In this document: positions 15,921 to 25,168 of the stretch, one piece after another
Layout of the letters: each line of letters starts with the position of its first letter
Position numbering within the stretch: the first letter of the stretch is position 1
NCBI GenBank assembly: GCA_949840885.1
Contig: CATKYJ010000014.1
Coordinates: 1-64,000 of the forward strand
From: an uncultured Acetatifactor sp.
GTDB lineage: Bacteria; Bacillota; Clostridia; Lachnospirales; Lachnospiraceae
Length of the DNA: 64,000 bases
Reading direction: 5' to 3'
The notes under the pieces: model-generated
Databases searched by the model: none
Told to the model about the DNA's origin: nothing
What the model saw: only the letters and a program-made list of their open reading frames with translations
Translations under genes and position numbers: made by a program

Positions 15921-17825
15921 TTATTTTCCCCTAGAGCGGTGCTCCTCAAACTCATACCATCCATCCGGCACAAACCCTTTCGTATCCGTATTCATAATGG
16001 GAAAGGCAATTCCGTACCCCGGGTCATTGTGCCGGAAGCTGTCAAAATGCACCGCCATGTAAGCCAGCTCCCCGGAAAGGTCATCGTACTCCTGAAAACG
16101 GGAAAAGGTCTTTCTCTCCCTGTTTGAAAGATCGGCAGTCTCGATTTCCGAATATCGGAAAGCCATGCGCAGCAGGCGGATATTGTTCCTCTGGGTCTGC
16201 CCTGTAGTCCTGGAAAGAGCCTGGTCAAAAAGCCGGTATATGCGCTCTTTATCCACATGTTCGATCATGTATTTACCCGCAAAGCCAATGATGCTCTCAC
16301 CGTCCAGGGTCTCCTCCATGATACGAACCGCCTCCCCTATCTCCTCTCCCCCTTCTCCGAACAGTCTGCAAAGCGCCTCCAGATTCTGCTCCAGGGACAG
16401 GGAGACATCATATGCCGTTCTGCCGAAAGTATAGAGATTCACCAGATGGTTCCAGAGATTGAAGCATTCTATCTGAGTTCCCGCCCCCGCAATGTCCAGC
16501 TCGGCAAAGCGTTTCCATATGCTCTGTATCTCGTCTGCCATAGGTATGATGCGCTGTCTGTTGCCGTATACACCCATGTAATAGTCATAATAAACTACCC
16601 GGGCTCCGGCTTTCTTCCACTGCATCAGATTGGATTCGAATTCGGTGTGAGACAGGCAGGAACCATCCGGCCGTCCGCAGGTTCTCTGCTCCCGTCCCCA
16701 GGCCGCTTCGTCAATCTGCTGGCAGGGGGACGGCTGCCATCCCTCCGGACATTTCCACAGATCCACATACACCAGCATGTCCATTCTTATCCCGGGTCTG
16801 GCAGCGCTGACCCTCTTCGCCACCTCATTTTGAAAATACGCATAATTTTCCACCTTGCTGTATTTGGAACATTCCGCACAGCAGCACTGGGGAAAAATGC
16901 CGTCATTGGGCCAGAAAGCTATGGTGTCCACCAGAGGATTCTCGTCCGTCCAGCTGATCAGGTTCTCCGATATCTGCCGGATACAGCCGGCATTGCGGCT
17001 GCAGTAGATCCATTGCCCGGTGTGATCTTTTTCGTCCTTTGGCCGGTAGCGCATGCCGTCCGGATTCAGCCTGTAGTATTCCGGATGGGTCACATAATAA
17101 TGTTCCGGAAAATACTTATTTCCGAAACAGGGCAGCCACATTCCGGATGACTCATGATGCCCCACGCTCATGCGGATTCCCCGCTTCTCAAGTTCCCTGG
17201 TCAGACCAGTCTCCTTGTAAGCCTCATAGACGCTGGCCCAGGTGAGAATACGGTTATACCTGTTTTTTGCCAGCCAGTCCGCAAAAGGCAGATTCAGTTC
17301 ATGATACGGGTTTCCCGCTGCCTCCCCATACTGAACAATGGCGGTTCGGTAGGGACGGTCCGCGCCGGCTTTCACATAGCGGCCATCCGGCAATGTCAGT
17401 CTGTCATATGCAGGCACAATTTCCCCCGCGCATATCCCCGGCCTGCTGTATGCCGCCAGGCAGCAGCCCAGGAACCGTTCCAGAAATTCATATACCCCGT
17501 ACACGGTTCCCCGCTCCCAGTCGTCAAACCCTTCGCTTCCCGCAATGAGCAAGTCGCTGCCTCGAACCTCTATGAGAAACCCTTCCGGCCCCGTAAGAAC
17601 CTCCCGGAATTCTTCCTGGGTAATCAACGCGGCCGCCTCCAAATTCCTGCCCGGTCCGCCGATATAAATGCAGTTTGCGCCTTGGGGCCGTTCATCGGCC
17701 CGCCCCGCCCCGATGCCGAAGATACGGTTTAAATAAGCGGCCAGTTCATCGGCGGCGAACTGTTCCCTGGGGGTGGGCGCCGGGGGAGAAACAATATATG
17801 TGGAAATCTCTTTGGACAAAATCAT
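15921..17825 (-). CDS. DUF4838 domain protein (alpha-glucuronidase-like glycosidase candidate)
   Basis: 634 residues from the ATG at 17825, seven bases after GGAGG; a TTG at 17831 is too close to it. Residues 1-140 resemble the small N-terminal domain seen before GH67-type barrels (AADELAAYLNRIFG, YIGGPGRN). The rest is a TIM-barrel-like DUF4838 region (NRYNRILTW, VTHPEYYRLNPDG, AFWPNDGIFPQCCCAECSKY, YYDYYMGVYGN). The CCxAEC and WPNDG segments are typical of DUF4838. Members are suspected glycosidases, with enzymatic activity largely undetermined. No signal peptide, so cytoplasmic. Last gene of the operon that starts near 27.2 kb, so it probably acts on the imported glycan. Confidence 0.82.
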   Translation of the reverse strand: MILSKEISTYIVSPPAPTPREQFAADELAAYLNRIFGIGAGRADERPQGANCIYIGGPGRNLEAAALITQEEFREVLTGPEGFLIEVRGSDLLIAGSEGFDDWERGTVYGVYEFLERFLGCCLAAYSRPGICAGEIVPAYDRLTLPDGRYVKAGADRPYRTAIVQYGEAAGNPYHELNLPFADWLAKNRYNRILTWASVYEAYKETGLTRELEKRGIRMSVGHHESSGMWLPCFGNKYFPEHYYVTHPEYYRLNPDGMRYRPKDEKDHTGQWIYCSRNAGCIRQISENLISWTDENPLVDTIAFWPNDGIFPQCCCAECSKYSKVENYAYFQNEVAKRVSAARPGIRMDMLVYVDLWKCPEGWQPSPCQQIDEAAWGREQRTCGRPDGSCLSHTEFESNLMQWKKAGARVVYYDYYMGVYGNRQRIIPMADEIQSIWKRFAELDIAGAGTQIECFNLWNHLVNLYTFGRTAYDVSLSLEQNLEALCRLFGEGGEEIGEAVRIMEETLDGESIIGFAGKYMIEHVDKERIYRLFDQALSRTTGQTQRNNIRLLRMAFRYSEIETADLSNRERKTFSRFQEYDDLSGELAYMAVHFDSFRHNDPGYGIAFPIMNTDTKGFVPDGWYEFEEHRSRGK

Positions 17826-17945
17826 ATGCAAGCCTCCTGCCTAGGCCGCTGCACAACGGCTCAAAAATAATCTCCCCTGCAGCCGCCCTATGGCAGCGTC
17901 TTATGGAGCACATCATTCACCCTTTCCTGCGTCTGCCGCATTCCC

Positions 17946-19196
17946 CTACGCGTCCAAAGACCATGGACTCTCCGGCATAGGCTCCCTACACACCCAGGCG
18001 CCGTTTGTAAAGTCCGGTACATAGACCGGCATGCTTCCCTTGGCGATGGATTCCTCGGTAAGGCAGGTGATGGACATCCAGGTCGCAGAGTCGTAAACAT
18101 CGATGGGCAGTGGGATATGGTGCTGTATACTGTATATAAATGCACGGAGAACCAGATAATCCATGCCGCCGTGTCCTCCGGTCACCCCATCGTTCAGAAA
18201 ACGATCCCAGATGGGATGTCTGTATTTCTCCAGGTAGGGATCCGCATTCTCCCATTTATGCTCCACGATCTCATTGGCTTCCTCTTCCGTGGTAAAGCTC
18301 TCCGGCTCAAAGTACATGGAATGATTGATCTCCATCCAGATTCCTTTCGTCCCATGAACTGCGTTGTTGCGGGTGTAGGGGCGAGGCAGAGAGGTGTCGT
18401 GCACAATGGTAACCGTCTCTCCTCCGGCGCATTTGATCACCGTGGTCACCACGTCTCCCAGGGCATGTCTGTGCCAGATAGGGCTGTTCTCTCCATAACT
18501 CTTCGCCGCGCGCAGATCCAGTCCCCGGCTTCTGGACGCCGTCGAGGTCAGCGTCAGGAAACGGTTCCCCCGATTGATGTTCAGGTATTTGGCCAGGGGG
18601 CCGATCTCATGGGTGGGATAGAGATCCGCATTGCGCTTCATATGATGGAGGGATCGCTGATATCCCTCGTGGATCTTCTCGGCCAATCCCCGCAGGTCAT
18701 GCTGGTAGCTGCCCTCAACATGGATGATCTCCCCGAACAAGCCTTTGCGGATCATGTTCAGGACTGCCAGCTCATACTGCCCGTAACAGCAGTTTTCCAG
18801 GATCATGCAGGGCGTTCCCGTCTCCTCATAAGCGTGAACCAGATCCCAGCACTGCTGGATGGAGGAGGTTCCCCCCACCTCGAATCCGGTATACTTTCCT
18901 GCTTTCATGGCAGCAATGGCGATCTTCGTGTGGTCATTCCAGGAAGTGGCGATGACTACACCCTCGATGTCCTCCCGTTCCAGCAGTTCCCGGTAGTCCG
19001 TATAACAGCTTACCGGATAGTCCGCGTGTTCACGGATCACTTTCAATCCCTCTTCCATTTTCTCCGGTCTGACATCGCTGAGTGCCGCAATCTCCACGAA
19101 TCCCATTTCCGCCATTGTCCCGATCAGGCCTACGGCTCTTCCGCCCACGCCGATGACACCGATTTTTACTGGGCGATTGTCTAAATTTTCTGTCAT
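17946..19196 (-). CDS. Gfo/Idh/MocA-family protein resembling GH109 NAD-dependent glycosidases
   Basis: 416 residues, ATG at 19196 with AGGAGA seven bases upstream. The N-terminus is a Rossmann fold (VKIGVIGVGGRAVGL). The middle carries the combination ILENCCYG, HVEGSYQHDLRGL, NADLYPTHEIGP (His196) and YLNINRGNRF. This is the signature I associate with GH109, where NAD-assisted oxidation/elimination cleaves alpha-N-acetylgalactosaminides. Ordinary sugar dehydrogenases of the superfamily lack YPTHxxGP. It could still be a dehydrogenase. GH36-like and DUF4838 neighbours support a glycosidase role. No signal peptide is visible. Confidence 0.8.
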   Translation of the reverse strand: MTENLDNRPVKIGVIGVGGRAVGLIGTMAEMGFVEIAALSDVRPEKMEEGLKVIREHADYPVSCYTDYRELLEREDIEGVVIATSWNDHTKIAIAAMKAGKYTGFEVGGTSSIQQCWDLVHAYEETGTPCMILENCCYGQYELAVLNMIRKGLFGEIIHVEGSYQHDLRGLAEKIHEGYQRSLHHMKRNADLYPTHEIGPLAKYLNINRGNRFLTLTSTASRSRGLDLRAAKSYGENSPIWHRHALGDVVTTVIKCAGGETVTIVHDTSLPRPYTRNNAVHGTKGIWMEINHSMYFEPESFTTEEEANEIVEHKWENADPYLEKYRHPIWDRFLNDGVTGGHGGMDYLVLRAFIYSIQHHIPLPIDVYDSATWMSITCLTEESIAKGSMPVYVPDFTNGAWVCREPMPESPWSLDA

Positions 19197-19211
19197 AATT
19201 ATCTTCTCCTA

Positions 19212-19384
19212 TTCCAGTTCCGTCTCTACACTCCCATGCCCATTTAGGGGGAGAAAAATCAGCTGCCTTATACGCATCTGCTTTTTCTCCCGGGCATGGC
19301 CGTTCCGAGTCTGTTTTCCAGTTCCGTCTCTACACTCCCGGGCATGTCCCGTCCCGAGACTGTTTTTCCAGTGCCGCATTCTTT
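19212..19384. repeat. Tandem-like degenerate repeats between GH36 and GH109-like genes
   Basis: TTCCAGTTCCGTCTCTACAC followed by TCCC occurs at 19212-19235 and again at 19316-19339. The blocks CCCGGGCATG...CCGAG.CTGTTTT.CCAG occur near 19289-19320 and 19336-19371. Together they make two to three imperfect units of about 47 bases in a 188-base gap with no ORF. TTCCAG appears again near 26102-26119 in the same operon. Origin unknown; replication slippage or a small repeat family are both possible. Confidence 0.6.
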
Positions 19385-21286
19385 TTATATCTTCGCAAAA
19401 TGAATAAGCATGGAGCAGTGGGGCTGCAGGGTGGTTTGAAATGTGTCCGTCCAGATTCCCAGATCCTCCCCGGTCCAGTGCTCCTTTGCATGGTGTTTTC
19501 CTGTCAGGGAAACGGTAAACCGTCTCTGTCTTTCTCCCCAGTTGATCAGGGCCACCGTGCGGGTATCTTGCTCATATCCCTGGTCAATGATGCCGGGAAT
19601 CCAGGATTCCATCAGATCCAGCGGCCTGCCCGCCCGGGTGGTTCGGGGGAACAGGGCCGCATATTGCCCGATCTGACTCTCTGTCAGCAAAGGCAGTTTA
19701 TCGGAGAAAAACAGCGCTCCTCCTGCCACATATATGGCTGTCAGGAAAGTCCGGATCTCTTCGTCCGTGCGGGTACAGTTCCTGCGGCAGTCCCCGTCCT
19801 CATTCTCCCTCTTTCGGACCATCAGGCAGTCCGCATCCGACAAAAACAGTTCTTCGTTCATATAATAACGTTTGAACACTCTGTCAAAGGCTTTCACCAG
19901 GGATTCCCAGCGTTCGAATATGTCCACAGAGATCCTGGACCCGTCCACAAACTCGGCAACCTCAAACAGCGGGCAGGTACAGCCCAGCAGGTAGGTATCC
20001 GGATGACTGGCTTCCCTTGCCAACCGGAAATACTCCCGCACATTTGTAAGAGAACTGGCTTGCGGATCATGATAATGCCCTCTTGTCATGAAATGGGTGA
20101 CAATATCGATCTTCAGATAACGGTACCCCCAGTCGTAGGTCAGTTTGTGATACAGTTCGCGGATATAGGACTGTGCCCCCGGGTGGGTAGCATCCAGCAT
20201 GGCGCAATTCTCATGAAGAATCAGTTCTCCTTTGTGGTCCTTGATAAACCATTCCGGATGCGTCCGCACTGTCTCCCCGTCCTGTTCAAAGTTAAACGGT
20301 GACAGCCAGAGTCCCGGCTTCAGTCCGTAAGAGCGAATCACCCCGGCATATGCTTTCATCCCTTTGGGAAATAATTCTTCCTTTACCGCCCCATTCTGAT
20401 TGCCGTATCCCCATCCGCTGTCAATCTGAAACACCTCCATGGGCACCCGATCCCGAATCCTGTCAATGGTCTCCAGATTCTCGGTAAGCATCCTCTCGTT
20501 GATATTCTCCATATAATAATACCAGGAACAGAACCCCACCGGGGCGGCCTGGCATCGGTTTTCAAACCGGTTAAATTCTTTCAGGAAACGGGAATAGGCC
20601 GGCAGCCCCTCTGTCATATCCTCATAAAAGGACAACAGCATCCAGTCGGAACAAATCCGCTCCCCCTCCTCCAACCTGTCTTTCTCCACAATATGCCGAA
20701 ATTCCACGCTTCCGTCTTCTCTGGCAAAAACGCGCCCATAATAGCGGTCAAATGTGACGAAGCCCAAATTCAGCGCCTGTCCGCTGCAGTCCGATAACGG
20801 CATGTGCACTGCGCTTTCACAGAAACCGTTTTCCACAAAGCGCATGATGTCGGTTCTGGAATTCATGTCCATCACGCCCACATCGCAGCTGACCCCATGG
20901 TACATGGCCCGTTCCAGACGGTTTTCATAGATTCCGCCCAGAGAGATCACGGTATCCGGCGTCTTGGCCGCTCCCATATTCTGATATTCCGTGCGCAGCA
21001 GTGCCTGTCTGTCCGTCAATGCGGCATACAGTCGGCTGTCCGCGCACTCGGCAATAAAATATCGCACCTTTTCTCCCAGCGCAGAAAAATCCTTTTCTCC
21101 GGAAAAAGGGGCGCACTCCCTCACACTCCACTGCTGCTTTGGATAACTCTTCAGGACATTGTATGTAGATCCCCAATAACGACTGCCTGTATAGATTGCG
21201 GTAAGCACCGCGCTTGCGTCCTCCCGGACAATGGCCGGCCTGTCATTTCTAATCTCTACTATCATATCTGCTTTCCCATTCCGCAT
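19385..21286 (-). CDS. GH36-like alpha-galactosidase/alpha-N-acetylgalactosaminidase family enzyme
   Basis: 633 residues from the ATG at 21286, five bases after GGAGG; an upstream GTG (21307) and a downstream ATG (21265) are alternatives. An N-terminal beta-sandwich (to about 245) precedes a TIM barrel: APVGFCSWYYY, FQIDSGWGYGNQNGA, GLKPGLWLSPFNF, RYLKIDIVTHF (nucleophile Asp394) and SRISVDIFERW (acid/base Asp455). The KxD and RIxxD pairing is that of clan GH-D (GH36/GH27). It is shorter than typical Firmicute GH36 enzymes of about 730 residues and lacks their classic SDDTDA acid/base loop, so substrate is open. Cytoplasmic, acting on imported oligosaccharides. Confidence 0.85.
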   Translation of the reverse strand: MRNGKADMIVEIRNDRPAIVREDASAVLTAIYTGSRYWGSTYNVLKSYPKQQWSVRECAPFSGEKDFSALGEKVRYFIAECADSRLYAALTDRQALLRTEYQNMGAAKTPDTVISLGGIYENRLERAMYHGVSCDVGVMDMNSRTDIMRFVENGFCESAVHMPLSDCSGQALNLGFVTFDRYYGRVFAREDGSVEFRHIVEKDRLEEGERICSDWMLLSFYEDMTEGLPAYSRFLKEFNRFENRCQAAPVGFCSWYYYMENINERMLTENLETIDRIRDRVPMEVFQIDSGWGYGNQNGAVKEELFPKGMKAYAGVIRSYGLKPGLWLSPFNFEQDGETVRTHPEWFIKDHKGELILHENCAMLDATHPGAQSYIRELYHKLTYDWGYRYLKIDIVTHFMTRGHYHDPQASSLTNVREYFRLAREASHPDTYLLGCTCPLFEVAEFVDGSRISVDIFERWESLVKAFDRVFKRYYMNEELFLSDADCLMVRKRENEDGDCRRNCTRTDEEIRTFLTAIYVAGGALFFSDKLPLLTESQIGQYAALFPRTTRAGRPLDLMESWIPGIIDQGYEQDTRTVALINWGERQRRFTVSLTGKHHAKEHWTGEDLGIWTDTFQTTLQPHCSMLIHFAKI

Positions 21287-21409
21287 CTTCCCCTCCGGTT
21301 CCGGCACATGTGCCGCTGGTTTTATACCCGGGAAGATGCTGTCTTTATTCCCGCGAGCAATGAGTCAAGTGGGCATGCCTGCATGCACATTTGACGAATG
21401 CCGCGAGGG

Positions 21410-23311
21410 TCAAATACCAAAGTGTCTTTCGGACACTTTCTGCTCTGCAGCGCTGCAAGATTGATACCCCGTTGCTTGCAGCGGGGTCTTTGATTCCTTT
21501 CGATTCTCTGCGATCCAGTCCTGCAGTCTGCAGTTTTCGTTTCTGGAAAATGCCCTCCGGAAAGAATACTCGCTGGTATATCCAACTGCCTCCGCTACCT
21601 GCGCCGGCGTCATCTCCGAACATGCCAGAAGTTCTTTTGCCTTTTCCAGGCGCAGGGATGTCAGATAGGCCAGGAAGCTGACCCCCATGGCCTCCTTGCA
21701 CAGCCTGGAAACCGTGGAAACCGACAGCCCCCACCGCTGACCCAGATCTTTCAGCGACAGCTCCGGGTCACAGAAATGCGCATCAATATATGCCACAAGT
21801 TCTCTTCCCCGCAGATCCTCCTCCGCCCCGTCCTGCTGCTGTAGGCGCTGTACCATCCGGTACCATGCATGAGAGATCCCCGCGATTCCCGGTGTATCTG
21901 CCTTTTCCGTCTCTATCTGAAGCAGAACATTTGTACGTTCCATAGTCAGAAGCCTGACCAGCTCCACCGTCTCTTCCAGGTCCGGCGTTCCCTCTCCCGG
22001 ATCATAGCCGATGATTAAAGCCAATTGGCCTGGACCGATGCGGACTTCTTCCGCCGCATCCATCAGAGGCTGCAGCTCCAGAAACAGATCCAGCACGCTG
22101 ACCGGCTCTCCTGTCTCCGCTTCCGGCTGAATGAGCCAAACGAAATAAGCCATTTCCTCCGTAAAAGGGATCTCCAGCGTCTCAAACCAGGACAGCCCTC
22201 CCTGTACAAACTTCTCGTCTCCGGACAGGATCAGCAGCAGCGCATACTGTTTTGCCTGCTTCGAATTTTCCTGCAGGCTCTCCTGCAGACTCTTTTTCTG
22301 TAAATAAAGTGTTTGTACAAAGTTCTCGATCTGCTCGAACTCCGTTACCCCCCCACGATTCTCAAACCCATCTCCCGCCACTTTACCGATCTTTCCCACC
22401 AGATTCTGCAGCGGTCTTATATTGTGCAGCGACAGCAAAAAGGACAATAATGCCGCCAGTGCCAGCATCAGAAGCATGACAGCCATAAAAGTCCAGGTCA
22501 GTCCGTGGCTTTCCCCCAGCAGCTTAGAGGGATCCTGGCAGGTAATCCGGTAACGCAGCGGAAAAACACCAGAATCTATCTCCTCCGTCCACCCCTCCGG
22601 AATCTGGCGGCTGTTGGAAAAGACTGCCTCACCCGAAAGATTCAGCACTTCAATCCCCACAACCGTCTCTCCTCCCAGCTTTGCCAGACTTTGGTTAAAT
22701 GCCTCCCTGTTCAGAATGAGGATCAGGCTGGCCGGCGGTTCCTCCACATTGATCAGATTGCTGATTAGCGCCAGGTTCTGGGTTCCGGTGTTGTACGCCT
22801 CTTCCCCGAAAGCCATGATATTTCTCTTTACCCTGGCAGCTTCCAGCACGGCGTCCAGATCCAGATCGCACTTTCCTTTCATGCAGGCCTTATATTCGCT
22901 CTCCGTAAACCAGCCTCTCTGGCTCAGCACGGCCCCCCTGTCCGCCATATACAGCGCAATATCCGAAATAGCGCCGTCCATAGTGAAATAGCGCGTTAAT
23001 TCCGCCTGGCATTCCAGCCTCTGCAGATCATCGAACTCCCGCAGAAAAACCTCCGAAGAGGAAGAAAGCTTCTTCACCCATGTGATCATTGAAATATCGT
23101 TTATCAGTTTTCTGATTTCTTTTAATTTTGCATCGATTTCCACACTGCAGTTCTTTGCCGTATTTTGATACCGGATTTCGATCTTCTCCAGCTGATTACT
23201 GCTCATTATATACAGAAATACCAAAGTGGCAACCATGCAGATCACATAAAAAACAGAGGTGAACAGCCTCATATTATGCCAGAAATACTTGCTGAACCTT
23301 TTATTTGCCAT
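21410..23311 (-). CDS. Membrane-anchored AraC regulator with extracellular sensor domain
   Basis: 633 residues, ATG at 23311. Membrane helix 1 (about 16-38), an extracellular sensor of Cache type (about 40-265), membrane helix 2 (about 270-292), a HAMP-like stretch (LLSLHNIRPLQNLVGKIG), a cytoplasmic linker and a C-terminal AraC DNA-binding domain (SLKDLGQRWGLSVSTVSRLC and TPAQVAEAVGYTSEYSFRRA). This architecture is common in Paenibacilli and Lachnospiraceae beside LplABC-type importers, and suggests direct sensing of an external sugar or SBP. It lies inside the operon, directly after the SBP gene (78 bases), so it probably controls its own expression. Two hairpins fall in its last codons (21419-21439 and 21466-21487). 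Confidence 0.88.
   Translation of the reverse strand: MANKRFSKYFWHNMRLFTSVFYVICMVATLVFLYIMSSNQLEKIEIRYQNTAKNCSVEIDAKLKEIRKLINDISMITWVKKLSSSSEVFLREFDDLQRLECQAELTRYFTMDGAISDIALYMADRGAVLSQRGWFTESEYKACMKGKCDLDLDAVLEAARVKRNIMAFGEEAYNTGTQNLALISNLINVEEPPASLILILNREAFNQSLAKLGGETVVGIEVLNLSGEAVFSNSRQIPEGWTEEIDSGVFPLRYRITCQDPSKLLGESHGLTWTFMAVMLLMLALAALLSFLLSLHNIRPLQNLVGKIGKVAGDGFENRGGVTEFEQIENFVQTLYLQKKSLQESLQENSKQAKQYALLLILSGDEKFVQGGLSWFETLEIPFTEEMAYFVWLIQPEAETGEPVSVLDLFLELQPLMDAAEEVRIGPGQLALIIGYDPGEGTPDLEETVELVRLLTMERTNVLLQIETEKADTPGIAGISHAWYRMVQRLQQQDGAEEDLRGRELVAYIDAHFCDPELSLKDLGQRWGLSVSTVSRLCKEAMGVSFLAYLTSLRLEKAKELLACSEMTPAQVAEAVGYTSEYSFRRAFSRNENCRLQDWIAENRKESKTPLQATGYQSCSAAEQKVSERHFGI
21419..21439 (-). 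other. Stem-loop at the 3' end of the membrane AraC gene
   Basis: AAAGTGTC / GACACTTT (21419-21426 / 21432-21439) is a perfect eight-base stem overlapping the last codons of the regulator. A second stem with one G-T pair (ACCCCGTTG / CAGCGGGGT, 21466-21487) lies just upstream in the mRNA. No T-run follows, so these look more like processing or stabilising structures that could uncouple regulator and GH36 expression than full terminators. Confidence 0.4.
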
Positions 23312-23389
23312 CTGTTCACCCCCGTATGCCAGTGGGCCGCAACTGCCCGTTTACATCATGATACAATTTTCAAATTCTCACAGCAATCC

Positions 23390-25126
23390 TTAGTTCTGGC
23401 TCTGAACGAAACGGTCGTAGCGGGCCTGCTGAACCGCGATCAGCTCATCCAGTCCCAGTTCTTTCAGTTCTTCCAGATAAGAGTCAAAATCATCCAGAGA
23501 AGCGGTTCCCTGTGCCAGCTTTATGCACAGTTCATCCGAGTAGGTCTGAATTCCGGTCTGCACTCTGTTGATGGTCTCGTTTTCTTCGTCCGTAGCCATG
23601 GCCAGGAAGTTATCCAGCATCAGCGGACACCACTCTTTGTAGTCAACGCCCTTCTCCAAAGCCTGAATCTTCAGTTCGCTCTTGTTTTCCGTTCTCTGCT
23701 GCTCTTCCCAGGCTTCCTTGGTGGGATAATCCACGCTGGTCTGTATACGGGGCAGCAGACCGCCCCACAGAGGCGAACCGCTGGAACGCTTTGCAGCGCC
23801 TTTCTCCTCGTTGGTCATGCTGTTTATCAGAGACACTTTCATGCCGTCCCTTACTTCGAAATCCTTTCCCTCAATGCCCCAGGTCAGAATATCGCTGTAT
23901 TCCTCCGAGTAAATCATATCCAGGAACTTTACCACGCCTTCCAGATCCGTGCAGGCTTTGGTGATGCAATAGCGATCCCATACCAGTTGGGAAGTCTCCA
24001 CTTCTTTCCAGGGCACGCAGCCTTCCGCCGCATCTGTCAGTGTAAAGACAGGTTCATAATCAACCCCCTCTGTCCCATTGGTCACATAAGCATCCAGATA
24101 GGTGGCGCCATCATATGCGTACCAGGAGCCTACCAGATTATCCGCCAAACGCTGGTTCTGCAGGTCTGTGGAGCCAACAGTGGCAGAGTCAATGATGCCG
24201 TCCTGAATCAATTGATTGACATAGACAAAATAATCTTTCACATGATCCTGATACCAGGGAGAGACAATCTTGCCGTTTACGGTATCCAGCGCCACGATTC
24301 CGTTTCCGAGACCAAATACCTGTGCCAGGCCGTTTGCAAAGGTCTGGCAGTCCACCAGAATGATCTCATCCTGCTGCCCGTTTCCGTTCACATCCATCTC
24401 ACGGAAAGTATGGAGCGCGTTAGTGAAATCCTCCAGTGTCTCGGGCATCTCCAGGTTTGCCTTATCCAGCCAGTCTTTTCTGATTTGGATGCCCAGCCCC
24501 TGTACGACTTCCTTACTCTCGTAGGTATTACCCTTGTGAAGATTGGTGAGCCAGTATATCTCTCCCTCGCTGGTCTGAATCAGCGGATAGCCGGTATTGT
24601 ATTTTTCCTTGTACATCCTCTCGATATTGCCGTTGCTGTACTGCCCGATCAGTCCGCTCAGTTCCTGAATCGTCCCTTGTTTTCCCATGGCTATCAAAGA
24701 GGCATCATCGATGGGAGACACATTTACGATATCAGGCAGGCTGCTGGAAGACATGCGTGTCTGAATCATCACCGTGTACTGATCCTGGGGAACCGCCTCA
24801 ATCTCCAGCTCCAGTCCGTTCTCCGCCAGCATATCCTGGAGAGCATGCCATACCTCATATTCTTCCCTCTCCTCGTACTTGATAAACTGATTTCCGGGAT
24901 CCGGTCCCAGAATCGTCAGCTTGTGGACTTCTCCGCTCTGTGCCGGCTGTCCCTGGTCTGACGGCTGTGATTCATCTGAAGACTTTTCATTCGACGCCTG
25001 GCTTTCCGGAGAAGACTGCCCGCTGTCCGAACTGCTCTGTCCGCCCTGATCCCCGCACCCTGCCAGCGCTGCGGTCAACAGTGTCAATGCCAGAACGGCT
25101 GCCGTGGTTTTCATCCTTTTTCTCAT
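23390..25126 (-). CDS. Lipoprotein sugar-binding protein of CUT1 importer (locus 2)
   Basis: 578 residues. Signal peptide with lipobox LAGC (Cys24), then a Ser/Gln-rich linker to about residue 65 and an LplA-like binding domain. The segment FREMDVNGNGQQDEIILVD matches the calcium-loop-like DxNxNGxxDE motif typical of these long binding proteins. The ATG at 25126 follows AGGAAGG. It follows its two permeases (26175-27140 and 25169-26077) and precedes the membrane AraC regulator. Ligand unknown; downstream enzymes suggest an alpha-galactosyl or alpha-GalNAc-containing oligosaccharide. Confidence 0.9.
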   Translation of the reverse strand: MRKRMKTTAAVLALTLLTAALAGCGDQGGQSSSDSGQSSPESQASNEKSSDESQPSDQGQPAQSGEVHKLTILGPDPGNQFIKYEEREEYEVWHALQDMLAENGLELEIEAVPQDQYTVMIQTRMSSSSLPDIVNVSPIDDASLIAMGKQGTIQELSGLIGQYSNGNIERMYKEKYNTGYPLIQTSEGEIYWLTNLHKGNTYESKEVVQGLGIQIRKDWLDKANLEMPETLEDFTNALHTFREMDVNGNGQQDEIILVDCQTFANGLAQVFGLGNGIVALDTVNGKIVSPWYQDHVKDYFVYVNQLIQDGIIDSATVGSTDLQNQRLADNLVGSWYAYDGATYLDAYVTNGTEGVDYEPVFTLTDAAEGCVPWKEVETSQLVWDRYCITKACTDLEGVVKFLDMIYSEEYSDILTWGIEGKDFEVRDGMKVSLINSMTNEEKGAAKRSSGSPLWGGLLPRIQTSVDYPTKEAWEEQQRTENKSELKIQALEKGVDYKEWCPLMLDNFLAMATDEENETINRVQTGIQTYSDELCIKLAQGTASLDDFDSYLEELKELGLDELIAVQQARYDRFVQSQN

Positions 25127-25168
25127 TTTTTGTACCTTCCTCTCTCCTTTTGGTTGCGTTATATAAAG

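Noticed and set aside
23165..24961. 598-codon plus-strand frame opposite the locus 2 SBP gene
   Set aside because: Antisense shadow; the minus strand holds a complete SBP with lipobox and ribosome binding site.
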